Shown here: positions 30,408-39,597 of the stretch, piece by piece | How the letters are laid out: each line of letters opens with the position of its first letter | Numbering within the stretch: the first letter of the stretch is position 1 | Assembly (NCBI RefSeq): GCF_001757995.1 | Contig: NZ_LXLV01000002.1 | Coordinates: 1 to 48,598 of the forward strand | Length of the DNA: 48,598 nucleotides | Direction of reading: 5' to 3' | Origin: Bacillus mycoides | GTDB lineage: Bacteria; Bacillota; Bacilli; Bacillales; Bacillaceae_G | Program-made: the position numbers and the translations under genes | The notes under the pieces: model-generated | Database searches by the model: none | Seen by the model: only the letters and a program-made list of their open reading frames with translations | What the model was told of the DNA's origin: nothing

Positions 30408-30439
30408 GGTACCCAGAGTAATTACTCGGGTACTTTTTT
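30408..30439 (+). terminator. Terminator after yabR
   Basis: GTACCC (30409-30414) pairs with GGGTAC (30428-30433), the inner GAGT/ACTC extends the stem, and six T follow. Confidence 0.88.
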
Positions 30440-30479
30440 ATGTGAGAGAATATATTTTTAAAAAAGTTTTTGAGATGTG

Positions 30480-30508
30480 TTGACTTTAAAACGTATCTGA
30501 TGTAAGAT
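30480..30508 (+). promoter_or_regulatory. Sigma-A promoter of the tRNA pair
   Basis: TTGACT (30480-30485), a 17-base spacer, and TAAGAT (30503-30508), 28 bases before tRNA-Met. Confidence 0.68.
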
Positions 30509-30536
30509 ACTAATTGTCCGTTAAATACGACGACAT

Positions 30537-30610
30537 GGCGGTGTAGCTCAGCTGGCTAGAGCGTACGGTTCATACCCGTGAGGTCGGGGGTTCGATCCCC
30601 TCCGCCGCTA
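30537..30610 (+). tRNA. tRNA-Met (CAT), elongator type
   Basis: A 74-nt cloverleaf. The acceptor is GGCGGTG/CGCCGCT, the anticodon loop TTCATAC with CAT at 30571-30573, and the T loop TTCGATC. The first base pair is G-U rather than the C-A mismatch of initiator tRNA, so this is an elongator Met tRNA. It matches the B. subtilis one found before spoIIE. CCA is not encoded. An isoleucine (lysidine) CAT tRNA is less likely by this similarity. Confidence 0.92.
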
Positions 30611-30623
30611 TATTTAATTTAAC

Positions 30624-30695
30624 GGCCCGTTGGTCAAGTGGTTAAGACACCGCCCTTTCACGGCGGTAACACGGGTTCGAATCCCGTACGGGTCA
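30624..30695 (+). tRNA. tRNA-Glu (TTC)
   Basis: A 72-nt cloverleaf. The acceptor is GGCCCGT/ACGGGTC, the anticodon loop CTTTCAC reads TTC, and the T loop is TTCGAAT. CCA is not encoded. It is 13 bases after tRNA-Met and ends at a terminator. Confidence 0.94.
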
Positions 30696-30699
30696 TCTG

Positions 30700-30731
30700 A
30701 AAAGATCATGCAAATTTGCATGGTCTTTTTT
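30700..30731 (+). terminator. Terminator after tRNA-Glu
   Basis: GATCATGCAA pairs with TTGCATGGTC with one T-G pair, flanked by A and T runs. Confidence 0.88.
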
Positions 30732-30854
30732 GTTGAATATAAATTAAGACGTACAATACTTCTACAAAATCACCCTATATTTTCTGAACATTCTTTCAAC
30801 TTATTTTAAATAAATTAAATACTATGTATATATGTAGATTTATTTCGAATAAAA

Positions 30855-30920
30855 AGTCGAACGATTATAAAAGTCAAAACTGTTGTTTTGACAAAAATCC
30901 CAACAATCATCTTTTATAAT
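30855..30920 (+). promoter_or_regulatory. spoIIE promoter with 21-base spacer and Spo0A boxes
   Basis: -35 TTGACA (30888-30893) and -10 TATAAT (30915-30920) are perfect but 21 bases apart. This is the same odd spacing known for the Spo0A-activated spoIIE promoter of B. subtilis. Upstream, AGTCGAA (30855-30861) and AGTCAAA (30872-30878) resemble 0A boxes (TGNCGAA) with one and two mismatches. The wide spacing explains why the promoter needs Spo0A~P. Confidence 0.78.
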
Positions 30921-30955
30921 AACAGTAATTAAACTATGCAGGTGGTGTTAAAAAT

Positions 30956-33427
30956 ATGCCTAAAGCAGGAAGGACTACTATGAATACAAGTGCATTGGCG
31001 ATGAATGAAAATCAGCTTGGAACAATAAAGTGGACGAGTAAGTTGCGAATGAAGTTTGAACAAGTTTTCTTTAGATGGGGATTCATTATTGCTGTTATTG
31101 GTTTTCTTTTGGGACGAGCATATATATTAACAAACATTTTACCGTTTGCATTGCCGTTTTTTGCTGCTGTTTATGTTATGAAGCGAGATAAAATGCCGCT
31201 CGCGTTCTTAGCCCTAATGGGGGGAGCACTTTCAGTTTCGATAGATAATTTATTTTTTACTTTTGCATCTATCTTTACCTTCTTTATTTATAATATCTTC
31301 TTTAGTCGGTTTACACGTAAAACTGTTGGACTGGTACCATTCCAAGTATTTATCTCCGCATTAACCGCACATTTAGTTGTTGTATATTTTGCACAGCAAA
31401 CTGTCACCATGTATGATTTGCTCGTCAGTACGATCGAAGCGGGGCTTAGCTTCGTATTAACGATGATATTTTTACAAAGTGTTCCGCTTTTAGTGGAAAG
31501 GAAAGGGAAGCAACAAGCGTTAGAAACAGAAGAAATTGTTTGTTTAATTATATTACTAGCATCTGTTTTAACGGGCACAACGGATTGGTTTGTTTATGAT
31601 GCTTCTATTCAACATATTTTCACTAGATATTTAGTGTTGGTATTTGCCTTTATTGCAGGGGCAGCTACAGGGTCCACAGTAGGAGTTGTCACTGGGTTAA
31701 TATTAAGTTTAGCGAATGTGTCTAGCTTGTCTCAACTTAGTCTCCTTGCCTTTTCAGGATTGCTTGGGGGATTGTTAAAAGAAGGGAAGCGTATAGGAGT
31801 TAGTTTAGGTTTATTAATTGGTACAAGCTTAATTACATTATATGTAGACAAGCAAACAAGTATTTTAACAACTTTACTTGAATCTGGTGTAGCAATTGTT
31901 TTCTTCTTATTAACACCGAAGCTTGTTATGGATCGTATTGCTAAATTTATGCCGGGTACACAGGAACATTCTCAAGATCAACAACAATATTTAAGAAGGG
32001 TGCGCGATGTTACAGCAAACAAGATTAATCAATTTGCTAATGTATTTGCTGCTTTGTCTAATAGCTTTTCCGTATATGGGTATGTGGAGCAGGAAGATAA
32101 AGAAACAGAAGCTGATTTATTTTTAAGTACAATTACTGCAAAAACATGTCAAACATGCTTTAAGAAGGATCAATGTTGGGTAGTTAATTTTGATAAAACA
32201 TACGATTATATGAAACAAATAATGAGTGAAACAGAAGAAGGGACGCTGCAGCATAATCGGAAGTTAGTTCGTGAATGGGACAAGCATTGTGTGAGAGGGA
32301 AGAAAGTAACGGATTTAGTAGCGGGTGAATTAGATCACTTCTATGAGGGGCAGAAATTAAGAAAACAAATGAAGGAAAATCGTAGAATTGTAGCGGAACA
32401 ATTACTAGGTGTATCAAAAGTGATGGAAGATTTCGCTAAGGAGATACAACGAGAAAGAGAGAACCATCAAGCGCAGGAGGAGCAAATTTTACAAGCGTTT
32501 CGTGATTTCGGTGTCGAAGTGGAGCATGTTGATATTTATTGTTTAGATAGAGGAAGTATTGATATTGAGATGTTGATTCCAGCTGTATCTAATGAACATG
32601 GGGAATGTGAGAAGTTGGTTGCTCCAATGCTTTCAGATATTTTAAAAGAGAATATCGTCGTTAAGCATGAAGAGAAATCCTCATATCCAAATGGGCACAG
32701 TTTAATATCGTTTGGTTCAGCGAAGACGTATTCTCTGGATACAGGATTGGCCACAGCTGCAAAAGGTGGTGGGTTTGTTTCAGGTGATTCCTACGCGATG
32801 ATGGATTTGAGCGTTGGTAAATATGCACTTGCGATTAGTGATGGTATGGGAAATGGACAAAGGGCTCATATGGAGAGTAGGGAAACGGTAAAATTATTAC
32901 AAAAGATACTTCAATCAGGTATTGATGAAGAAATAGCAATTAAGTCCATCAATTCAATTCTTTCTTTAAGGACGACAGAGGAGATGTATACAACGCTTGA
33001 CTTGGCTATGGTAGATTTACGGGATGCGAGTGCGAAGTTTTTAAAGATTGGATCGACGCCGAGTTTTGTTAAACGCGGAAATAATATTTTGAAAATTGAG
33101 GCAAGTAATTTACCGATGGGAATCATTGAAGATGTTGAAGTTGATGTGGTTGGTGAGCAATTAAAAACAGGTGATCTTCTTATCATGATGAGTGACGGCA
33201 TTTTTGAGGGAGCGCAACACGTGGAGAATCACGAATTATGGATAAAACGTAAAATTAAAGAACTACAAACAGAGGATCCACAGGAAATTGCTGATATTAT
33301 TATGGAAGAAGTAATTCGCTCTGGTGATGGTTATATAAATGATGATATGACTATTGTGGTGGCGAAAGTAAAGAAAAATATGCCGAAGTGGGCTACGATT
33401 CCAATAGTAGGAATGCAGGCGCAATAA
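30956..33427 (+). CDS. spoIIE: Stage II sporulation protein E (PP2C phosphatase)
   Basis: An 823-residue membrane phosphatase that dephosphorylates SpoIIAA~P and thus frees sigma-F in the forespore; it also associates with FtsZ at the polar septum. About ten hydrophobic helices occupy residues ~40-330, a central cytoplasmic region follows, and the C-terminal PP2C domain (from ~600) carries ALAISDGMGNGQRA and LIMMSDGIFEGA, the metal-binding Asp residues. The start is ATG 30956; an in-frame ATG at 30980 with AGGAAGGA upstream is a possible alternative, eight residues shorter. It is transcribed on its own from the Spo0A-type promoter. In B. subtilis yabS and yabT follow; here tilS follows. Confidence 0.95.
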   Translation: MPKAGRTTMNTSALAMNENQLGTIKWTSKLRMKFEQVFFRWGFIIAVIGFLLGRAYILTNILPFALPFFAAVYVMKRDKMPLAFLALMGGALSVSIDNLFFTFASIFTFFIYNIFFSRFTRKTVGLVPFQVFISALTAHLVVVYFAQQTVTMYDLLVSTIEAGLSFVLTMIFLQSVPLLVERKGKQQALETEEIVCLIILLASVLTGTTDWFVYDASIQHIFTRYLVLVFAFIAGAATGSTVGVVTGLILSLANVSSLSQLSLLAFSGLLGGLLKEGKRIGVSLGLLIGTSLITLYVDKQTSILTTLLESGVAIVFFLLTPKLVMDRIAKFMPGTQEHSQDQQQYLRRVRDVTANKINQFANVFAALSNSFSVYGYVEQEDKETEADLFLSTITAKTCQTCFKKDQCWVVNFDKTYDYMKQIMSETEEGTLQHNRKLVREWDKHCVRGKKVTDLVAGELDHFYEGQKLRKQMKENRRIVAEQLLGVSKVMEDFAKEIQRERENHQAQEEQILQAFRDFGVEVEHVDIYCLDRGSIDIEMLIPAVSNEHGECEKLVAPMLSDILKENIVVKHEEKSSYPNGHSLISFGSAKTYSLDTGLATAAKGGGFVSGDSYAMMDLSVGKYALAISDGMGNGQRAHMESRETVKLLQKILQSGIDEEIAIKSINSILSLRTTEEMYTTLDLAMVDLRDASAKFLKIGSTPSFVKRGNNILKIEASNLPMGIIEDVEVDVVGEQLKTGDLLIMMSDGIFEGAQHVENHELWIKRKIKELQTEDPQEIADIIMEEVIRSGDGYINDDMTIVVAKVKKNMPKWATIPIVGMQAQ

Positions 33428-33430
33428 AAT

Positions 33431-33470
33431 AATCAAAAAAACCTAGGTAGATACCTAGGTTTTTTTGATT
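33431..33470. terminator. Symmetrical terminator after spoIIE
   Basis: AATCAAAAAAACCTAGGTA pairs with TACCTAGGTTTTTTTGATT around GA, a nearly perfect palindrome with A and T runs on both sides. Confidence 0.9.
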
Positions 33471-33509
33471 AAAAAGGTAATGTGATTACTTTGTTAAATA
33501 TACAGGAGG

Positions 33510-33549
33510 GATGTAAGATAAAAATGTGGATTTTTTACATCTTTTTTTT
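33510..33549 (+). terminator. Hairpin with T-run upstream of tilS
   Basis: GATGTAA (33510-33516) pairs with TTACATC (33535-33541), an inner AAAAT/ATTTT extends it, and eight T follow. It is a second terminator-like element past the spoIIE terminator, with AGGAGGG just before it. It may be an attenuator of a short leader or simply a back-up terminator. Confidence 0.6.
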
Positions 33550-33576
33550 GCACAATGTTTGTAAAAGTTGTACCAT
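33548..33576 (+). promoter_or_regulatory. Candidate sigma-A promoter of tilS-hpt
   Basis: TTGCAC (33548-33553), a 17-base spacer, and TACCAT (33571-33576), just after the hairpin. Confidence 0.45.
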
Positions 33577-33631
33577 TATATACAAGGTAACTAATGTTGT
33601 TGTTCTTGTTTAATGAAAGGTGATTGCGAAG

Positions 33632-35062
33632 TTGAAAGATGCATTTGTTGAAAAAGTAGATGACTTTGTAAAGCGGCATGATTTATTAAAGAAACATTCA
33701 ACAATTGTTGTAGGGGTTTCTGGTGGTCCTGACTCTTTGGCTCTTTTATATTATTTGTTAGAAAAAAGGGCAGAAAAACAGCTCGAAATTGTAGTAGCGC
33801 ATGTGGATCATATGTTTAGAGGTAATGAATCTCATGAGGATCTACAATTTGTACAGGGTCTTTGCAAAGAGCTAGGAGTTATTTGTGAAACGCTAAGGAT
33901 TAATGTGTCGCAATATCAACAGCAACATGGAATGAATGCGCAAGTTGCTGCTAGAGAATGCAGATATGCATTTTTGGAAAGAATAATGAAGAAATATGAT
34001 GCGAGATATGTAGCTCTTGGTCACCATGGAGATGATCAAGTAGAGACGATTTTAATGCGCCTTGTACGAGGGAGTACTCCGAAAGGATACGCAGGAATTG
34101 CAGTGAAGCGTTCTTTTCATAATGGATATTTAATTAGGCCGTTACTTGGGGTAACTAAGGAAGAAATTGTTGATTACTGTAATAAATTAAAAGTTATTCC
34201 GCGTATAGATCCGAGTAATAAAAAGGAAGTATATACAAGGAATCGATTACGTAAATATGTCCTTCCTTATTTGAAAGAAGAAAATCCGCAAATGCATGAG
34301 AAATTTCAAAAATTCAGCGTGCAGATGCAAGAGGATGAGGCTTATTTGCAGGAATTAGCTTTTGAGAAAATGAATAAAGTAATTACAAAAAAAAGCGATA
34401 AACAAATTAGCTTATCAATTCCTGCCTTTGAATCCATGTCTATGCCTTTACAAAGAAGAGGGATTCAACTAATATTAAACTATCTTTATGAATATAAGGT
34501 TCCATCTTCGCTTTCTTCTATACATATTGACAAGGTGATTGAATTTTTTAAGCGGGCACAGCCTTCAGGTTCACTAGATTTTCCAGGTGGTTTGAAAATT
34601 GTTCGCACATACGAAGAATGTAGTTTTGGATTTAAACAAGAAATTGCTTCTCCTTTTTCGCAAGATTTATCAGTACCTGGGACAATTATATTGCCGAATG
34701 GGGATAAACTTGTAACAGAGGTGAGCGAAGATATACCGAGTAACATGAATGAAACAGTATTTGTTGCTAAGTATAATGATATATCATATCCACTTCGTAT
34801 TCGGTCTAGGGAAAATGGAGATCGCATGTCAATGCAAGGTATGGCTGGTACAAAAAAGATAAAAGCTGTTTTTATCGAAGCGAAAGTACCGAAAGAAAAA
34901 AGAGAAGAATGGCCGATCGTTTGTGACGCAAGTGGAAATATTATTTGGGTGCCCTTGTTGAAACGATCTGCATTTGCTACTTCGAAAGAGATAGCAAAGA
35001 AGGGTAAATACATGATTATTCACTACAAAAGCAAGGAGTCTTCCGGGAGGATAATGAAATGA
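33632..35062 (+). CDS. tilS: tRNA(Ile)-lysidine synthetase TilS
   Basis: A 476-residue N-type ATP pyrophosphatase that adds lysine to C34 of the CAT-anticodon tRNA-Ile, so it reads AUA instead of AUG. The PP-loop SGGPDS is at 30-35, followed by [10 protein letters not shown] and the [11 protein letters not shown] motif. The C-terminal TilS domain (~390-476) is present. The start is TTG 33632, with AAAGGTGAT seven bases upstream; a GTG at 33620 lies inside that site. The stop overlaps the hpt start. The tilS-hpt-ftsH order is conserved in Bacillus. Confidence 0.94.
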   Translation: MKDAFVEKVDDFVKRHDLLKKHSTIVVGVSGGPDSLALLYYLLEKRAEKQLEIVVAHVDHMFRGNESHEDLQFVQGLCKELGVICETLRINVSQYQQQHGMNAQVAARECRYAFLERIMKKYDARYVALGHHGDDQVETILMRLVRGSTPKGYAGIAVKRSFHNGYLIRPLLGVTKEEIVDYCNKLKVIPRIDPSNKKEVYTRNRLRKYVLPYLKEENPQMHEKFQKFSVQMQEDEAYLQELAFEKMNKVITKKSDKQISLSIPAFESMSMPLQRRGIQLILNYLYEYKVPSSLSSIHIDKVIEFFKRAQPSGSLDFPGGLKIVRTYEECSFGFKQEIASPFSQDLSVPGTIILPNGDKLVTEVSEDIPSNMNETVFVAKYNDISYPLRIRSRENGDRMSMQGMAGTKKIKAVFIEAKVPKEKREEWPIVCDASGNIIWVPLLKRSAFATSKEIAKKGKYMIIHYKSKESSGRIMK

Positions 35063-35601
35063 TGAATCAAGATATCGAAAAAGTATTAATTTCTGAAGAA
35101 CAAATACAGGAAAAGGTGCACGAACTAGGTGCAGTTATTGCAGAGGATTACAAAAATACAGTACCTCTTGCGATTGGTGTACTAAAGGGCGCAATGCCAT
35201 TTATGGCAGATTTATTAAAGAGAACAGATACATATCTTGAAATGGATTTTATGGCTGTATCTAGCTACGGTCACTCTACAGTTTCAACAGGCGAAGTAAA
35301 AATCTTAAAAGATCTTGATACTTCTGTAGAAGGTCGCGATATTTTAATCGTTGAAGATATTATTGATAGCGGTCTTACACTAAGCTATTTAGTAGACCTG
35401 TTCAAATATCGTAAAGCGAAATCTGTAAAGATTGTTACGTTATTAGATAAGCCAACAGGCCGTAAGGTTGATCTGAAAGCAGATTATGTTGGATTTACTG
35501 TTCCTCATGAATTTGTTGTAGGATATGGATTAGATTATAAAGAGCAGTACCGTAATCTTCCTTATGTAGGAGTATTAAAACCAAGTGTTTACTCAAATTA
35601 A
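35059..35601 (+). CDS. hpt: Hypoxanthine-guanine phosphoribosyltransferase
   Basis: A 180-residue purine salvage enzyme that makes IMP or GMP from the base and PRPP. The PRPP loop is [13 protein letters not shown], and the start matches B. subtilis HprT (length 180). ATG 35059 overlaps the tilS stop; GGGAGG lies eight bases upstream. ATG 35062 would be one residue shorter and cannot be excluded. It is one of three PRPP-related genes here, with prs and purR. In B. subtilis TilS and HprT together activate ftsH transcription. Confidence 0.96.
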   Translation: MMNQDIEKVLISEEQIQEKVHELGAVIAEDYKNTVPLAIGVLKGAMPFMADLLKRTDTYLEMDFMAVSSYGHSTVSTGEVKILKDLDTSVEGRDILIVEDIIDSGLTLSYLVDLFKYRKAKSVKIVTLLDKPTGRKVDLKADYVGFTVPHEFVVGYGLDYKEQYRNLPYVGVLKPSVYSN

Positions 35602-35686
35602 TTAAATATAGGCGTTACAATTGTATAGGAAAGTTTGTCTATGTTACGATTTACTATAGTGTTTATGCCGTGAGAGGAGGTTAGGA

Positions 35687-37588
35687 ATGAATCGTATCTT
35701 CCGTAATACCATCTTTTATTTACTGATATTCTTAGTAGTAATTGGAATCGTAAGCTATTTTAATGGTTCGACGCAAAAAACGACATCAGTTAGCTACGAT
35801 AAATTCATTACTCAACTTGAAAAAGGTGAAGTGCGTAATGTGCAGCTTCAACCGAAAAATGGTGTATTTGAGGTAAAGGGACAATTCAAGACTTCTAGCC
35901 AAGGAGAACAATTTGTTACTTATGCACCAAATACTGAGGAATTACAAAAGAAAATTAATGATAAAGCGCAAGGGGCTGAAGTTAAGTATCAACCAGCAGA
36001 AGAAACAAGTGCTTGGGTAACGTTCTTCACTTCTATCATTCCGTTTGTCATTATCTTCATTTTATTCTTCTTCTTATTAAATCAAGCTCAGGGCGGCGGT
36101 AGCCGTGTTATGAACTTCGGGAAAAGTAAGGCGAAGCTATACAATGATGAAAAGAAAAAAATTCGTTTCCGAGATGTTGCTGGAGCGGATGAAGAGAAAC
36201 AAGAACTTGTTGAGGTAGTTGAATTCTTGAAAGACCCTCGTAAGTTTGCTGAAGTTGGTGCCCGTATTCCGAAGGGTGTTCTATTAGTGGGACCTCCAGG
36301 TACAGGTAAAACTTTACTAGCACGTGCTGTTGCAGGTGAAGCAGGCGTTCCGTTCTTCTCTATTAGTGGTTCTGACTTCGTAGAGATGTTCGTCGGTGTC
36401 GGTGCATCCCGTGTACGTGATTTATTTGAAAATGCAAAGAAAAATGCTCCTTGTATCATTTTCATTGATGAAATTGATGCAGTAGGACGTCAACGTGGCG
36501 CGGGTCTTGGCGGTGGTCATGATGAGCGTGAACAAACGTTGAACCAATTGCTTGTTGAAATGGATGGGTTCGGTGCAAACGAAGGTATTATTATCATCGC
36601 TGCGACAAACCGTCCCGATATTCTTGATCCAGCGTTATTACGTCCAGGTCGTTTTGACCGTCAAATTACAGTAGATCGTCCAGATGTAAATGGTCGTGAA
36701 GCTGTACTTAAAGTACACGCTCGTAATAAACCGCTTGATGAGAATGTCAACTTAAGAGCAATTGCAACTCGTACACCAGGATTCTCTGGTGCCGATCTTG
36801 AAAACTTATTAAACGAAGCGGCTTTAGTAGCTGCGCGTCAAGATAAGAAGAAAATTGATATGAGTGACATCGATGAAGCGACGGATCGTGTTATTGCAGG
36901 TCCAGCTAAGAAAAGTCGTGTTATCTCTGAAAAAGAACGTAATATTGTTGCATTCCATGAGGCTGGCCATACGGTAATTGGTGTTGTCCTTGATGAAGCA
37001 GATATCGTTCATAAAGTAACAATTGTCCCTCGTGGTCAAGCTGGTGGATATGCGGTAATGCTTCCGAAGGAAGATCGTTACTTCATGACAAAACCAGAGT
37101 TACTTGATAAAATTACTGGTTTACTTGGTGGTCGAGTAGCTGAGGAGATTGTATTTGGTGAAGCAAGTACAGGCGCTCACAACGACTTCCAACGTGCGAC
37201 TGGTATTGCAAGACGTATGGTTACAGAATTCGGGATGAGTGATAAGCTTGGACCGATGCAATTTGGTAGCTCACAAGGTGGTCAGGTATTCTTAGGAAGA
37301 GACTTCCATTCAGAACAAAACTACAGTGATGCAATCGCGCATGAAATTGATGTGGAAATGCAAACAATTATTAAAGACTGTTATGCTCGTGCGAAACAAA
37401 TTCTTACTGAAAAACGAGATAAGCTTGATATTATCGCGAAAACGTTACTTGAAGTAGAAACATTAGATGCAGAGCAAATTAATCATTTATATGATTATGG
37501 CAGATTACCTGAGCGTCCAACGTCTTCAGATGATGTGAAAGTAAACATCAATATGAAGAAAGACGATGAAGATACAGAAGATAAGTAA
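35687..37588 (+). CDS. ftsH: ATP-dependent zinc metalloprotease FtsH
   Basis: A 633-residue membrane AAA+ protease. Transmembrane helices lie at ~8-25 and ~112-131 around an extracytoplasmic domain. The AAA module has Walker A GPPGTGKT (202-209), [13 protein letters not shown] and [17 protein letters not shown]. The zinc site HEAGH is at 424-428. It degrades misfolded membrane proteins and regulators and is needed for sporulation in B. subtilis. GAGAGGAGG precedes the ATG. The 85-base gap after hpt has no terminator; a promoter there is unclear. The C-terminal tail is acidic. Confidence 0.97.
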   Translation: MNRIFRNTIFYLLIFLVVIGIVSYFNGSTQKTTSVSYDKFITQLEKGEVRNVQLQPKNGVFEVKGQFKTSSQGEQFVTYAPNTEELQKKINDKAQGAEVKYQPAEETSAWVTFFTSIIPFVIIFILFFFLLNQAQGGGSRVMNFGKSKAKLYNDEKKKIRFRDVAGADEEKQELVEVVEFLKDPRKFAEVGARIPKGVLLVGPPGTGKTLLARAVAGEAGVPFFSISGSDFVEMFVGVGASRVRDLFENAKKNAPCIIFIDEIDAVGRQRGAGLGGGHDEREQTLNQLLVEMDGFGANEGIIIIAATNRPDILDPALLRPGRFDRQITVDRPDVNGREAVLKVHARNKPLDENVNLRAIATRTPGFSGADLENLLNEAALVAARQDKKKIDMSDIDEATDRVIAGPAKKSRVISEKERNIVAFHEAGHTVIGVVLDEADIVHKVTIVPRGQAGGYAVMLPKEDRYFMTKPELLDKITGLLGGRVAEEIVFGEASTGAHNDFQRATGIARRMVTEFGMSDKLGPMQFGSSQGGQVFLGRDFHSEQNYSDAIAHEIDVEMQTIIKDCYARAKQILTEKRDKLDIIAKTLLEVETLDAEQINHLYDYGRLPERPTSSDDVKVNINMKKDDEDTEDK

Positions 37589-37594
37589 GAAACG

Positions 37595-37623
37595 AAGGAG
37601 TGACAATAGTCACTCCTTTTTTT
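37595..37623 (+). terminator. Terminator after ftsH
   Basis: AAGGAGTGAC (37595-37604) pairs with GTCACTCCTT (37609-37618), then T. Confidence 0.92.
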
Positions 37624-37674
37624 ATGGAATGAATTTAAGTGGCAAAAGAATTTAAATGAAACTATTATTAAAAA

Positions 37675-37704
37675 TTGAAATAGAGAGTAATCTTTTTGTA
37701 CAAT
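37675..37704 (+). promoter_or_regulatory. Sigma-A promoter of coaX
   Basis: TTGAAA (37675-37680), an 18-base spacer, and TACAAT (37699-37704). The leader to coaX is about 100 bases; no riboswitch is recognised in it. Confidence 0.58.
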
Positions 37705-37809
37705 GATGAGTATAGAAAAACTGATTATATAAGTATGTGTGATATGATGTTTTTATAAGTTTTATACATACTGCACAAATAAAGATTAAATAAGATAAGT
37801 GGTGAGAAT

Positions 37810-38598
37810 ATGATTTTTGTATTGGATGTAGGGAACACAAATGCGGTACTAGGTGTGTTTGAAGAGGGGAAACTTTGTCAGCATTGGCGCATGGAAACAG
37901 ATCGTCATAAAACAGAAGATGAGTATGGGATGCTTGTAAAGCAGTTACTTGAGCATGAAGGTCTTTCTTTTGAAGATGTGAAAGGTATTATTGTGTCTTC
38001 AGTCGTACCGCCAATTATGTTCGCTTTAGAGCGTATGTGTGAAAAGTATTTTAAAATTAAACCGCTTGTAGTGGGGCCTGGGATAAAAACTGGCTTGAAT
38101 ATTAAATATGAAAATCCACGTGAAGTAGGCGCGGACCGAATTGTAAATGCAGTAGCAGGGATCCACTTATATGGAAGTCCGCTTATTATTGTTGATTTTG
38201 GTACGGCTACTACATATTGTTATATTAACGAAGAGAAGCATTATATGGGTGGCGTCATTACGCCAGGAATTATGATTTCGGCAGAGGCCTTATATAGCAG
38301 AGCAGCAAAGCTTCCTCGTATTGAAATTACAAAACCGAGTAGTGTTATCGGGAAGAACACAGTAAGTGCAATGCAATCAGGTATTCTTTATGGATACGTT
38401 GGACAAGTGGAAGGTATTGTTAAGCGCATGAAAGAAGAAGCTAAACAAGAACCGAAAGTTATTGCGACAGGTGGATTAGCAAAATTAATTTCAGAAGAAT
38501 CAAATGTAATTGATATTGTAGATCCGTTTTTAACGTTAAAAGGTTTGTATATGTTATATGAACGTAATGCAAATTTACAACATGAGAAGGGTGAATAA
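37810..38598 (+). CDS. coaX: Type III pantothenate kinase
   Basis: A 262-residue CoaX of the ASKHA fold that phosphorylates pantothenate, the first step to coenzyme [15 protein letters not shown] is at the N-terminus (phosphate-binding, D6), then [14 protein letters not shown] and [17 protein letters not shown] lies eight bases before the ATG. It is followed by hslO after six bases, probably one transcript. The cereus group relies on CoaX, as I recall, so it may be essential. Confidence 0.95.
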   Translation: MIFVLDVGNTNAVLGVFEEGKLCQHWRMETDRHKTEDEYGMLVKQLLEHEGLSFEDVKGIIVSSVVPPIMFALERMCEKYFKIKPLVVGPGIKTGLNIKYENPREVGADRIVNAVAGIHLYGSPLIIVDFGTATTYCYINEEKHYMGGVITPGIMISAEALYSRAAKLPRIEITKPSSVIGKNTVSAMQSGILYGYVGQVEGIVKRMKEEAKQEPKVIATGGLAKLISEESNVIDIVDPFLTLKGLYMLYERNANLQHEKGE

Positions 38599-38604
38599 AT
38601 AAGT

Positions 38605-39480
38605 ATGAAAGATTATTTAGTAAAAGCGTTAGCGTTTAATGGAGAGGTTCGTGCTTATAGTGTACGTACAACAAATACAGTAAGTGAGGCGCAAAAACGT
38701 CATGATACATGGAGAACAGCTTCAGCGGCACTTGGTCGTTCTTTAACTGCGGGTACAATGATGGGTGCCATGCTAAAAGGTGAGCAGAAGCTAACGATTA
38801 AAGTAGAGGGTAACGGCCCGATTGGTCCTATCTTAGTCGATGCCCATGCAAATGGGGATGTACGTGGTTATGTAACGAATCCACATGTTGATTTTGAAGG
38901 AACGGAACAAGGGAAATTACGTGTATATCAAGCGGTAGGTACAGAAGGATTTGTAACGGTAATTAAAGATATCGGTATGCGTGAACCGTTTATCGGTCAA
39001 TCTCCAATTGTTTCAGGAGAACTAGGGGAAGATTTCACATATTATTTCGCGGTTTCTGAGCAGACACCATCTTCTGTAGGTGTCGGTGTTCTCGTAAATG
39101 GCGATGATAGCATATTGGCAGCGGGTGGATTCATTCTTCAAATTATGCCAGGTGCGCAGGAAGAAACAATTTCATTTATTGAAGAGCGTTTGCAAAAAAT
39201 TCCTCCTGTATCACAACTGATTGAACAAGGGCTTTCTCCAGAAGAGCTACTATATGAAGTGCTTGGAGAAGATAAAGTGAAAGTGTTAGAAACAATGGAT
39301 GTTCAATTTAGTTGTACATGTTCACGCGAGCGCATTGAAAGTGTGCTAATTAGTTTAGGGAAAGCGGAATTAGAACAAATTCGTGCAGAAGAAGAAGAGA
39401 CGGAAGTTCACTGTCACTTCTGTAATGAACGACATAAATTCGCTAAAGAAGATATTACAAGCCTAATTGAGAGTCTGTAA
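38605..39480 (+). CDS. hslO: Redox-regulated chaperone Hsp33
   Basis: A 291-residue heat-shock chaperone activated by oxidation. The four zinc cysteines lie near the C-terminus as CTC and CHFC. Oxidation releases zinc, unfolds the linker and switches on holdase activity. Conserved N-terminal elements YSVRTTNTV and [14 protein letters not shown] are present. AAGGGTGA lies eleven bases before the ATG, inside the end of coaX. In B. subtilis yacD, a PrsA-like lipoprotein gene, follows hslO; here cysK is next. Confidence 0.96.
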   Translation: MKDYLVKALAFNGEVRAYSVRTTNTVSEAQKRHDTWRTASAALGRSLTAGTMMGAMLKGEQKLTIKVEGNGPIGPILVDAHANGDVRGYVTNPHVDFEGTEQGKLRVYQAVGTEGFVTVIKDIGMREPFIGQSPIVSGELGEDFTYYFAVSEQTPSSVGVGVLVNGDDSILAAGGFILQIMPGAQEETISFIEERLQKIPPVSQLIEQGLSPEELLYEVLGEDKVKVLETMDVQFSCTCSRERIESVLISLGKAELEQIRAEEEETEVHCHFCNERHKFAKEDITSLIESL

Positions 39481-39492
39481 TAAAGAAGTTTA

Positions 39493-39510
39493 GGCGGAGA
39501 ATCAGCCGCC
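39493..39510 (+). other. GC-rich hairpin between hslO and cysK
   Basis: GGCGG pairs with CCGCC around an AGAATCAG loop. No T-run follows, so it is not a clear terminator. It lies just before the cysK promoter. Confidence 0.45.
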
Positions 39511-39518
39511 CAAATAGA

Positions 39519-39547
39519 TTGACAAACAGGGAATTTTCTGACAAAAT
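39519..39547 (+). promoter_or_regulatory. Candidate sigma-A promoter of cysK
   Basis: TTGACA (39519-39524), a 17-base spacer, and CAAAAT (39542-39547): a perfect -35 with a poor -10, as is common at regulated promoters. CymR control is plausible from B. subtilis knowledge, but I cannot identify its site with confidence. Confidence 0.5.
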
Positions 39548-39597
39548 CTAAATATAGATAAAACCAATAAAAATACTCGGTGTTAGGAGTGACAGGA

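Noticed and set aside
34486-35013. 175-residue minus-strand frame inside tilS
   Set aside because: Fully antisense to the conserved C-terminal half of tilS, with no start signal.
35602-35686. Separate promoter for ftsH
   Set aside because: Candidate boxes (TTGTCT with TATAGT or TACTAT) have spacers of only 11-14 bases; none is convincing.
36088-36465. 125-residue minus-strand frame inside ftsH
   Set aside because: Antisense to the AAA domain; Ser/Thr/Pro-rich shadow composition.
39541-39597. CymR operator before cysK
   Set aside because: Some A/T-rich partial repeats exist, but I could not match the known motif well enough to call it.
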